Assembly (NCBI RefSeq): GCF_000003815.2
Contig: NC_049985.1
Span: 23,097,795-23,125,101 of the forward strand
Direction of reading: 5' to 3'
From: Branchiostoma floridae
Taxonomy: Eukaryota; Chordata; Leptocardii; Amphioxiformes; Branchiostomatidae
DNA: 27,307 bases
Position 1 is the first letter of the stretch, and each line of letters starts with the position of its first letter. The translations under genes and the position numbers were made by a program. Under the pieces are notes generated by a model. The model did not search any database. It was not told the origin of the DNA and worked only from the letters and a program-made list of their open reading frames with translations. Shown here piece by piece: positions 7,801 through 19,800 of the stretch.

Positions 7801-10800
7801 GGTAGGATTCCTTCTAATAAAGACAGATTTTTTTTAAAGATTCCAGATACATTTTGTACACTGGTGGTACAGGTCAGCCTTTCTTTCAGATTCTTTATGG
7901 ACGCATTCAGCCGAGCCGAGTGCGTCTTTCCAGAAAAAAATGCGTCCAAAGACGGAAAGACGTATGCCTGGCGAGAACGCTGCTTTTGATTATTAAATCA
8001 GTTTTAAAGTTGAATTGTTGCTGACTTGTTGTGAGGTAGTGTTGGTGTAATGGTTAGGGTGTAGGGCCCAGAACCCAGAGGTACTGGGTTTGAATCCTCT
8101 GACATGCCACCCATGTTTTGTCCTTGAGAAAGGCATGACTTTCCTCACTCCACCCAGGTGTAAGAATGGGTACGTGACTTTGGTTGGGGAGGGGAAAGGG
8201 GGTAGAAAGAGAGGATTGGGTTCCACCTTCCTATATACAGTGGATAACAACCCACTGCCCCCTACAGCCTTAGGACTAAATTTACCTACATGTACATGTA
8301 CCTCCTACAGTCCTACCTAATTACAGGTACAGAAAATTCAGGTACAGGTACAGTTCATGTCCATAGGATCAGGTCCCAGAGCTAAGTTTGACTATAGAAT
8401 TTGGTACACATGACTATAAACCCACTGGTCTACTGCAGTCTGTTTATTTTCTTGAAAAGATGAGCACCAAATTGTGCAAATGCATGTCGATATAACCTGT
8501 GCACTGACTTTATTTTTAGGTCCGTTTCCTTTTTTACTGGTTGTGTACCGAAAAGCTGTAGTCCCTTATACACATATAAAGTCCTACATTTTCTTTGTTA
8601 CTGATTCCTCTTTCACTCTTGTTTCATTGCTCTTCCCTGGAGGGGTCTCCTACATACTGAGACCATGTGAGAAGTGTTGTGTGATTTGTACAGTTTCAGG
8701 TGTGAGTCAGCTGAGAACAGGAGAAAACCCAGGGTACATCCAGTCTGGAGTAGGTCATCTGATGTGGGGAGGGGAGCACCACACCCCGGGGCACATCCAG
8801 CCAAGTGTGGGGCTCTCCCCTGGGGTAGGGGGCAGTCCTCTACCCATACTACCTGAGACAGACAGGTAACACCATGTTAACTCTTCCAATAAGTACTACT
8901 ATTTTGTATATAGATAGCTTGTCAGTAATTCGTATAAAACTATGTACATGTACTATAATGAGTACTGAATATGTGCATTATACTCATCACTTCTTTTGTT
9001 AATGGTGATATTAATTGACCATGCATTTTCTTTACAAGTTGTTAGTCCTTAGCATCTTTTTCGTATTGGCATGTACATAATGTATCCTTTTGTTTGCAAT
9101 ATTATCAATATGGCAAATATGATACTTTGTATTGTACTATATCTAGGGTACAGGATCAACAAGTTTAACTTGATGAATACAATTTGTCTTTAAAAGTAGA
9201 TATAGACAGTAGAACAAATTGTAGTTGAATGCACAATAGTGAAGATGTTAATTTGCTCCTTTCCCCAGCTCTGTACTATCAAGAAGACTTTTCAAGACTC
9301 CCCAGGGTCATTCAAGTCAAGGTACCATACCATGGTTAATTTGTAGAATGAAATGAGTATACTTTAACAGTGACTGTCACACAGTTGTTTCTGAGATTTG
9401 AGTATAATACGACTATTCGATGCAGTTAGCTATAGAACAGAGAGGAATTTGGAAAAAAATTCCACAAACCTAGTGAAAGAATGTCATAAAAGTCATTACA
9501 GTCACACACAAGATCATTGTCTATCACCTGTAGGTCATGAATGGACAAGACTTTTTTTATAAGTACAATTATGCTTCCATGCAAGAGTCATGTAACCTTT
9601 TTTCGCCTTGATTTCATGCCATCATGTTGTGTAAGCGTTACTGGTAGTGACTGATTCATGTAGACCAGTGTTTTGTCCCCCCAAAAAAAGAATTCTAAGT
9701 TGTGTTTATTCCCTATGTAGGATTCTCCAGTGAACCAATGGCATCCAGGTTTCTGGTAAGTTTTTATACATTGATATACATTATTTTCCTAACACAAAAA
9801 ATATAAGCTGTGTTTGAAGTGCATTAGTCTTCATTTTCTTAAGTGATTTTTCCTCTTAAATCTTTTTTTTATTTCTTGCTTTAAAGCTCTGTCATACATT
9901 TACACTTTTTATTGTGATTCCAATGTTTGACTGTAGAATAAACATTCAAAGCTGAATAGAATCATAAATATCATTTACCAACTACTCCACCCACAGAAAC
10001 ACAAGGTCCTGCCAGTCTACTCTCTGCTATGCTCTCCTCCTAGGAGTGATTGATTACCATGAAACTCATGAAAAATGCATTGGATTTAAAGTCCCTTATA
10101 AGTTATAGGCAATAAGGAAACAGTTCAGATTTATATTTTTCAAAGCAAACAAATACGAACCCAGTCTAAGGAAAAGCGATAAACAAAAAAGATATCTGCT
10201 CTTCTGTGTTTTCCCTGAATTTCAACTGTTAAACTGAGGTTTGGAATTAAGGTTCCGGGTTGGAGTTCAAATCTGACCGGAGTTGACGGAAGGGTGGTGT
10301 AATAGGCCGGAAGTGCGCTGTTGTCTCCCTAACTTTTGCTCCCTATATTGCTTGGTGATCGTTATAGCTGAGCATAGATTTGTCGTATTTCCTGAAAAGC
10401 CTGTGGGTTGTATTATGTTTTTGCGAGGAGTAGTTGGTCGGCTAGCGAAACCATTTTTGTATTAGTCCGCTGCAACGGTGATGCGTTTTTTTCGCCTGAT
10501 GACCCAAATAGCATAGTTTTTCATGCGATTTCGAAGAAATTACGTCATCAGAGAATTTTTTTGGAATTTTTTTTTATTTTCATTTTGCTTAAACATGAAG
10601 AATTTAGCTTCTCTACCACGTAGGCCGTTATCCTGGGAAAATTTGTTTTTTCCAAGCAGCTTCGATAAAATAAGTGTTAAAAAATGATAGTTTTCGGGTC
10701 CAAAATTAAGATTTTACTACATATTCTACCCAAACTAAATAGGTTTGTCGGAAAGAGGCAGTAAACGGCTTTCCACCATATTGATTAAGTTTTACGTCCC

Positions 10801-13800
10801 ACGTTTACTAGCGGAACTGTAGCCCATCGGCCTGAGGCTGTCCGCCAACCTCCGAAATCGTAAAAGAAACTCCGGTCCGAGACCTTAAGTCATACTTGTG
10901 TGTTTACAGTTTAGTTGTTTGTTCAACCTCCCCGACCACCTAGATTTCATACTGAAGGGCCTTTTTCTTCTTAGGATTTACTCATTGTATCTGTATCCCT
11001 CCAGCCCACCCCTGAGCGCCTGACCATGACCCTGGGAGCTGACCTGGACAGTTCTGCCCTGTCATGGACCAGCTCCATGGCAACGCCTGGCACTGCTGCC
11101 ATAGCAACGCCTACTGTTGCCATGACAACAACAGAAGCTGCAGGTAAGAAGAGAGGGGGGCAGAAAGGTGACTTTGTAACCAAGTTAAAATTTGTAAATT
11201 TTTATGGGTCTAACTCTAAGTCTTACAATATAAAAAGTAAACCTCCTTTATAAGTCAATGCAAAAACTGAAGCAACTCTAGTCATAGCAACAATGCAGAC
11301 ATGGCAATGATACATAATTGTAAGACGATGGAAACTGTGAGGAGATTTCAAACTAAGAAATGGGAACAAAACAGAATATTATACAGATCCAACTTTTTAA
11401 ATTCTATGTCTTTCACAGAAGAAAATTTTGATCTAGAAGAAGACGTCAACATTGCTGCTGATGGAAAGAAGGTAAGAGCTCTTCTCACACACCTTATTTC
11501 ACACAAAAATACATTGTTGTTATATAGAGAGACAGATATCTATTGAGAGCAATTGTACATGTATATGTATCCCATTTTTGTCCAATATGAAGCAATGATC
11601 ATTGCAATGATGACAAAGTCATGCAAACATATTCTTTGTAATATGGTATTCTAACTCTACATGCATATCAAGATTAGACAGATGAACATTTGGTTTTCTA
11701 GACTTGGCAATGTTTAACTATTGGATGACTGAATTTTCTTGTGGTGCTTTCCAGCTTGCAAGGGCACTCTTCATCCATGGTGAAGAAGAAACAGGTGAAG
11801 ATCATGTACAAAAACCACCTCCAGATAAGTCTCCATCAGAGGAAAATACATTTCCTACTCAACTTCTCCAGTCACAGATGGACATGACTTTGCCTCAAGA
11901 GTTTGGGACTCAAGAGTTTAACACAGTACCTGAAGAAACAACGGCATCGATTGGAACAACAAGGAAAAAGAGACACGAAAACAGTGACTCGAATGACACT
12001 CAAGAAAGTAAAGTTCAAACAAAACTATCAGAAAACGTTTTGAACCAGTCTCAGGCAAACTCCAGTCAAACCAGCATCCAAGAAGATGTGGACAAAACAT
12101 TGGACTTCCTCTTTGCCAAATCAGAGAAGAGGAGTCAAAGGAAAGAGCCTCCACCCCCTAAGAGAAGAAAGTGGGACAGGCCAGCTAGTGAGACAGTATC
12201 TGGGACCGTACCATCATTAGGGGAGACAGGTCCTGATGACGCTAAAGACGGTCTTAAGTCAAGAACTGTCAGAAGTCAGCAGGAAGAAAATGTTAGCTGC
12301 ACAACCAAAGTGCAGTCTGAAACATCATGGCATCATGAACAAGAAACAACAGCAACCCAGAAAAGTGTGAAACCATCAGATTCTGCGGAAAACGCGAAAA
12401 GGGAACTCGCTGTCGGCTCTCCGGTCTCTTCTGTCAATGTCGATTTCTTCTCCCAGATTTCTCCTTCGTCGCTGCAAGAAATTTGCGAAGCCGCCGACAA
12501 GGCCGCAGAAAATTCAGAGGAATCTAGAACTGAAAGCTCCAGCAATGGATGTAAAAAAGAGCATCAGATTCAATCCAGCACTCCTAACTACAAGTTTGAA
12601 GAAGAAGGAATCGCTGATACAAAAGATTTCGGAAAAATGGAAAGGCATGACACAAAATCCACAGAAAAGGATAGAAAGTCTATAGGAAGTGCTGCTTGTT
12701 CAACTGTGATTGACGATGAATACTGTGACCGTCCGTCAGACAAAGACAGCTTCTCTGAGTCTCCACCTTTCGCTAACCCAACACAGGGCACACTGGATGT
12801 CATGAACGTCAGCTCACAAGTCTTGAAACAGCAAACGCATGCTCAGGAAGGACACCTAGCAACTGATGTCGGTACTGCAAAAGTAGACAAAACTGCACCT
12901 GGTACATCAAAACAGCAGAAACAGTCAGCCACCCCATCTCTTGTCTTCAATCTTAAAGTTCCAACAAAGAAGGATAGTCTCCAAGACACTCCCAAGTTCT
13001 CAGCAACAACTGTGAATAGAGGAGGATCGGCAAGGAGGTTTTTCTACCCAACGTCGTCACAGATTTCCAAGTCTACACCAAAGACACTTTTTCCAACTAA
13101 TCATTTGTCTAGAAATCAGAAAGACTGTAAAGGGGCTGTTAAAGGTACTGCAGTTCCAAATATTGCTTTCAGTCCATCTATTAGACAGGGTGAAGAACTG
13201 AAGCCACAGAAAACAAGTGATGTTGCAGACAAAACTTCTTCCAAGGCTTTCAAGTTGTCAGAAAGCACGTCTTCTTATAGACAGCAGAACACAGCTGGAG
13301 ACCACGCCAAGAAAGATTTCAAACTAAACACTGAACAACCAAGCTATGAAGCTGTGTGTGCCAAAAATGCTTTAAACAAGCCTGCTATGCTCTCTTCTTT
13401 GCACAACCAAAGCACACCAAACTACAAAAGACCTAGCAGCAAGTTGCCACATTTGGGAGGTATTACAAACAGAAGGGAAACTCCCATTCACAACCAAACA
13501 GAAGATAGGACAACCTGTGGCAACGAACTTGTGACAAGCTCCTTGTCAAGCTTTGGAGGGTTTCAGACAGCCTCAAGAAAAGAGATAACAGTCTCTGAAG
13601 ATGCCATGAAGAAAGCCGCAGCACTGGCTGCTGAAGTTGATGCAGAAATGGCTAAGACAAGTACAAACATGTTCTCAGATTCAACACATGGTGGGACAGC
13701 TTCAAAGAAGGACTCTGAATCCACAAAGCCTATGATTCACAAAGAAACATTATCTGGAGTGTATGCATCCTCGAAGGCACTAACAAAAGATAAGAGTTTG

Positions 13801-16800
13801 GAGAATGGCTGTGAGTTTGCAGGTTTTTGTACAGCTTCTAACAAGAGTATTCAGATCTCGGAGAAAGCCTTGAAACAAGCTCAAAACATGGTGTCAGAAG
13901 TGGAAGATTCTCTTCTAGCTGAAATGGAATTAGAACAAACAGACAGTACTAGGGATGACACTTCTTTAAATGACAACAGACCACCACAGGCTACTATTAG
14001 CTGGAAAGTCGATGTCAATACAAGTGCACTAGAGACGGTTGTCAGAAAGAACACTAACAGATCTAGACAGCCGCAGAAAGAGCTTGGACCCAAGTCAAAC
14101 ACAGGTCTTGGCGCCACCTCTTCAACTAAGAAGCCATCTTCTTCCCTTGACATACAAAATGGTTGCTCAAGTGAAGCTAGTGGTCTCTTCATTGGTATTG
14201 TTGAAGGAGGGACAAAACATCATGGGCCATTTCAAGAAATCACTGGGTTCCAAAGTGCCTCTAATAAACCCATACAAGTGTCATCAGATGCAATGAAAAG
14301 AGCAAAGACTCTCGCAAAGGAAGTTGAATCCAGTATGGCTACTGAGGCTCAGTGGGAAAAAGACCTGGACCATAGTCCTTTCTTAAACTCCAATGGTGTC
14401 CAAACGTCAAAAACAACTGATGGAAGCACAGTATCCTCTGTTGAAAGAAGTAATTCTAAGGCTGTAACAGGCAAACCAGGGGACTTTGAAAGCACAAAGA
14501 CAAGACAAAACATAGGGACAAGTCATTGTGAATCTCTGCACACTACAGGCTTTAAAACCGCATCAAGAAAGCCCATACAGATATCATCAGATGCCATGAA
14601 GAAGGCCCGATCTCTAGCTACAGAAGTCGACGAAGGTTTAGCTACAGCGAGTTACAAGTACCAATGCTTGGACCATACCGTTAAACTGGACGTCACAGGT
14701 TTTACAACGGCCTCCAAAAAGCCCATCAAAGTAGCTTCTAGTAGTATGCAGAAAGCCAAGGCTCTGACAGTAGAAGTGGAGGCAAGCCTTCGTATTAGTA
14801 CTCCAGATAACTTTATCACTGACCAAAATCCATCAGCAGACTGTCCAGGTTTCAGAACTGCCTCCAACAAGAATATCTCAGTCTCAACTGCGTCCTTGCA
14901 GAAAGCCAAGTTGATGTTAGCAGAGGTTGATGAAGAAGACATTGATGTTCACGAACTATCCAACAATGAAAATGGTTCAGCAAGGAAATGCTCCAAAACA
15001 ACAGCAACAGTAAAACAAGGTTTAGAAAGCGCCACCTATCTGAAACCCAAAGGACTGCAGTCGTTCAGACCTCCATCAAAAATGCTGGGGCCACAAAAGT
15101 GTTCTGGACCATCAGACTCCCGTGGAAGACAAAGATCCCAAAGAAGTAAGGCCGGCAACAACTATGTACTCCATCCAATGAGCACGGCTGTTGGGATGCC
15201 TTGTAAACTGTCTCAGCCAATGGAAGAAGACAGCAACATGAATGACAGTTTCCATGACGACCGTCTGTTCTGTACCCAGATGGTGTCGGCGGCAGAAGTG
15301 GCAGAGAGCACCTACGCCTTCCTGCAAGCAGAGAAAGAGGATGGACACAGCGACAACTTTGGCTTCTCGGAACATCTCCAAAACCAAGAGAAGACTCCAA
15401 GCCATTCCAGGGGTGCAGAAAAAGTCAATTGTGACAACAGCAAAACTAAGGAGGGAGAGAGTCAAAGTAGTTTGAGCAATGACAGGCAAAGTAAAATTGC
15501 TCGTGCACCGAAAACTGAGAGCAGTCACCTAAAAACTCTGAAAGCGGCTAGTCCAAAACATACCAAAGTCCCTGCAGTTCAGAGTCAATGTAATATCCCC
15601 AAAAGCTCTGAGCAGAATGCAGTAACACAGAAAAATGACATATCCAACCCTACAGAAGTACAAAACACCAGTGGTGAAGCCATACAGGGATGCACAGCTA
15701 CCAAAAAGAAGGTAGATACAATGCAGAAGAAGTTTGGGACAATTTATGACATGGTGAAAGATGCAGATACCACCTTGCTGGATGAGAGCTTTGACCTAGC
15801 CTGGGGCCTTGTGGATGAGATGCTATTGAAGGCTATGGAAGCTTCGTCTGGAAAGTCGGAAGAAAACCACACGGCCGAACAAGACAAAACTCACTTTGAT
15901 CGTACACACTCTCTGGACAGTGGGTTGGGAGAGAGTAGAATAATTACATCCCAGGAAAACAATGTATCCATGACGTATTCGAGTAGCCTTGAATACTCAA
16001 CACACTACAATACACATACTTCTGGAGAAGGTAGACAAAGCACTGACGATAAGTCTGTGAAGAAACGTATTCAGTACGAAGACAAGCCATACAAGTCGTC
16101 TCAGTGCCCCTTTATAACTGCAAGCGGAAGAAAAGTACCTGTCTCAAAAGAAGCACTAAAGCATGTGAAGGAAATGGCAAAAGATGAACTCTTACCATCT
16201 GAGGAAATTTCTGTTCCTCTCAACAAGTTGTCATGGCATAACTCTCCAACAGAGGTCTCCCATATGAGTTTTATGGAACATCAAAGTGAGACCTTACCGG
16301 AAGGCAACCAATTGGAAAGAGGTGAAGAAGTGGATGCATCCAACAATGTAGGTTTCACCACTGCCCGAGGGAAGAAGATCAGTGTTTCTAAGAAATCTCT
16401 AGAGAAGGCAGAACACCTTTGGAATAGTACAGAACAAGAAGAACAGAAACTTAAGAAAGAGAAAGCATCTATGTCAGGAGAAACGGACTGTCCAACAATG
16501 TTTCAGGGTTTCCAAACTGCAAGTGGACACAGGGTCAATGTGTCAGATGCAGCACTGGCAAAGGCAAAGCAGATGTGGAAGGATACAGGAGAGCTTGAAC
16601 AGGACATGCCTGTTGGTTCTGCAGACAATTGCTTACCCAAGCCAGAAGGGTTCAAAACTGCAAGTGGGAAAAGGGTGAGGGTGTCAGAGAAGGCACTGCA
16701 GAAGGCACAGCAAATGTGGGAAGAAACAGAAGGACAACAAGACACTGTAACTTCTTATAAAGTGAACGCTTGTTCTACAGAGTTCCGAGGGTTCCAAACT

Positions 16801-19800
16801 GCAAGTGGACACAAGGTAGCTGTGTCGGAGAAAGCACTACAGAAAGCTCAGCAAATGTGGAAAGAAACAGAAGGACAAGAAGACACTGAAACCTCGAAAA
16901 TGAATGCTTGTTCTACAGAGTTCCAAGGGTTCCAAACTGCAAGTGGACACAAGGTAGCTGTGTCAGAGAAGGCACTAGAGAAAGTACAGCAAATGTGGAA
17001 AGAAACAGAAGGACAACAAGACACTGAGACTTCTAAAATGAATACTTGTTCATTAGAGTTCCAAAGTTTCCAAACTGCAAGTGTAAAAAGAGTGAGAACG
17101 TCAGAGAAGGCACTACAGAAAGCTCAGCAGATGTGGAAAGAAACAGAAGGACAACAAGACACTGTGACTTCTAAAATGAATGCCCGTTCTACAGAGTTCC
17201 GTGGCTTCCAAACTGCAAGTGGACACAACGTAGCTGTGTCGGAGAAAGCACTGCAAAAGTCACAGCAAATGTGGAAAGAAACAGAAGGACAACAAGGCAC
17301 TGAAACCTCTAAAGTGAATGCTTGTTCTACAGAGTTTCGAGGGTTCCAAACTGCAAGTGGAAAAAGAGTGAGAACGTCGGAGAAAGCACTACAGAAAGCT
17401 CAGCAAATGTGGAAAGAAACAGAAGGACAAGACACTATGACTTCTAATATGTTTGATACGGCAAACAAAAACTTTGACCAACAAATGGACAACTCAATGA
17501 CTTATGCAAAGTTTGGAGGGTTCACAACTGCAGCAGGGAAACACGTACAAGTGTCCAAACAGGCATTGCTGAAGGCAAAACAACTTTGGAATCAAACAGA
17601 TGAAAACTCTTCTGGTCAACACAAGGGAAACAATTCATCAGGATTCCAGGGTTTTCAGACTGCAAGTGGTACAAAGGTGGACATTTCAGTCCAGGCATTA
17701 TCAAGAGCTAAAGAGCTGTGGAGGGATACAGTTGGTGATTCAAGCGATGAGGCTAAGGGTGTTGATGTCACAGAAGAAAGTAGCCCAAAATGTACAGGGT
17801 TTCAAACTGCAGGAGGAAGAAAGGTGCAAGTTTCAGCAGGAGCTTTACAAAAGGTAAAGTTGCTTTGGAAGGATAACGACATTGAAGAGACTAGTCTCGG
17901 AAAGTCTGTGGAAACATTGGATTCTGCTACTTTCAACGAAGAAATCCTCAAAGAGAAAGATGTTACGCAGTCTTCGAAAGACGAGTCATTTGTTGGATTT
18001 AAAACTGCAAGCGGTCATACCGTCAACGTTTCGGAAACTTCTCTGCAACGTGCAAAGCAAATGTTTCAGGACGGCGATGAAGTAAATGCTAAGACTAGCC
18101 CAAACAAAGGGCCATTTGAGGAATCTGCACCATCTGAGTTTCAAAGATTCAAGACTTGCAGGGGACAGGAAATTGGGGTCTCAAATAAGTCTCTACAGTT
18201 TACTAAAGAGATGTGGAAGGATTCGGAATCAGATTTCAACCATTCGTGTGAATCAGCAATGCTGAACCCAGAATGTGGTGAAAAGGGTACCACTATGTTC
18301 AGGGGCTTCCAAACGGCAAGAGGTCAGAAGATAAATGTATCAAAAGAAGCACTGGAAAAGGCAAAGGCACTGTTTTCAGACGATGCATCTCCAACAGGAA
18401 GTAATACTCCTAAGAAGCGGCCACCCACAAATCAGGAAAAACTCAGCAATGGTGCAAAATACAAAGGTTTTCAAACTGCGAGAGGGCAGAAGATAAAAGT
18501 GTCAGAAGACGCCCTACGAAAAGCAAGAGCTCTTTTTTCTGATGATGTGGAAGAGGAAACTACAGGCCAAGAAGGAACTCAGAGCCTAAAAGTGGAAAGT
18601 GCAAAGGATGCAAACGCTTCAACGTTTCGGGGTTTTCAAACTGCGAGAGGGCAGAAGATAAAAGTGTCAGATGACGCCCTACGAAAAGCAAGAGCTCTTT
18701 TCTCTGATGATGCCAATGAGGAAACTACAGCACTAGAAGGAATTCAGGGCACAGAAGTGGGAATTGCCAAGAATACAAACAATTTAACATTCAGAGGTTT
18801 TCAAACTGCAAGAGGGCAGAAGATAAAGGTGTCAGAAGACGCCCTGCGAAAAGCAAGAGCTCTTTTCTCTGATGATTCCAAAGAGGAAACTACAGGCCAA
18901 GAAGGAATTCGGAGCCCAAAAGTGAGAAATGCAAAGGATGCAAATGCTTCAACGTTCAGAGGTTTTCAAACTGCAAGAGGGCAGAAGATAGAAGTGTCAG
19001 AAGATGCCTTGCAAAAGGCAAGAGCTCTTTTCTCCGATGATGCCAATGAGGAAACTACAGGCCAAGAAGGAATTCAGAGCCCAAAAGTGGAAAGTGCAAA
19101 GGATACAAATGCTTCAACGTTTCGGGGTTTTCAAACTGCGAGAGGGCAGAAGATAAAAGTGTCAGATGACGCCCTACAAAAAGCAAGAGCTCTTTTATCT
19201 GATGATGCAAAAGAGGAAACTATAGGCCAAGAAGGAATTCAGAGCCCCAAAATGGAAAGTGCAAAGGATGCAAATGCTTCAGGGTTTGGTGGTTTTCAAA
19301 CTGCGAGAGGGCAGAAGGTAGAGGTGTCAGATGACGCCCTACGAAAAGCAAGAGCTCTTTTCTCTGAGGATGCCAAAGAGGAATCTACAGCACTAGAAGG
19401 AATTCAGGGCCCCAAAGTTGAAAGTGCAAAGAATACAAACACTTCAATGTTCAGAGGTTTTCAAACTGCGAGAGGGCAGAAGATAAAAGTGTCAGATGAT
19501 GCCCTACGAAAAGCAAGAGCTCTTTTGTCTGATGATGCCAAAGAAACTACAGGCCAAGAAGGATTTCAGAGTCCCAAAGTGAAAAGTATGAAGGATACAA
19601 ACACTTCAATGTTCGGAGGTTTTCAAACTGGTAGAGGGAAGCAAATTGAAATATCAGAGGACGCACTGCAAAAGGCTCGAGTAAGACTATCAGAAGACAA
19701 GTCTATGGAACTCGGTCCAGGGTTTTCTGAAAGGACAGCCGAACAGTCGCCTCTACAGACAAGAACTGTTCCTAGTGTTTTGTCATCTGAAAACAATGTG

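Larger units (their letters stand above)
6101..8699 (+). other. Intron 4, carrying hAT and SINE insertions
   Basis: A 2.6-kb intron filled mainly by the hAT-like element (6129-7982) and a SINE (about 8035-8275). The rest (8276-8699) has short TACATGTAC and AGGTACA repeats and a pyrimidine-rich tract before the acceptor GTTTCAG. Confidence 0.85.

Noticed and set aside
8035-8110. Functional tRNA gene
   Set aside because: A and B boxes are present, but no proper cloverleaf stems are evident and a SINE body follows, shared with other copies.
11704-11754. ATG at 11704 as the start of a self-contained 2738-residue protein
   Set aside because: The frame is open there by chance. A pyrimidine tract and GCTTTCCAG acceptor end at 11754 in the right phase, and upstream exons with the PALB2 motif join in frame.
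15112-15528. 138-codon minus-strand frame inside the giant exon
   Set aside because: It is antisense to a long conserved coding exon and resembles nothing; a shadow of codon composition.
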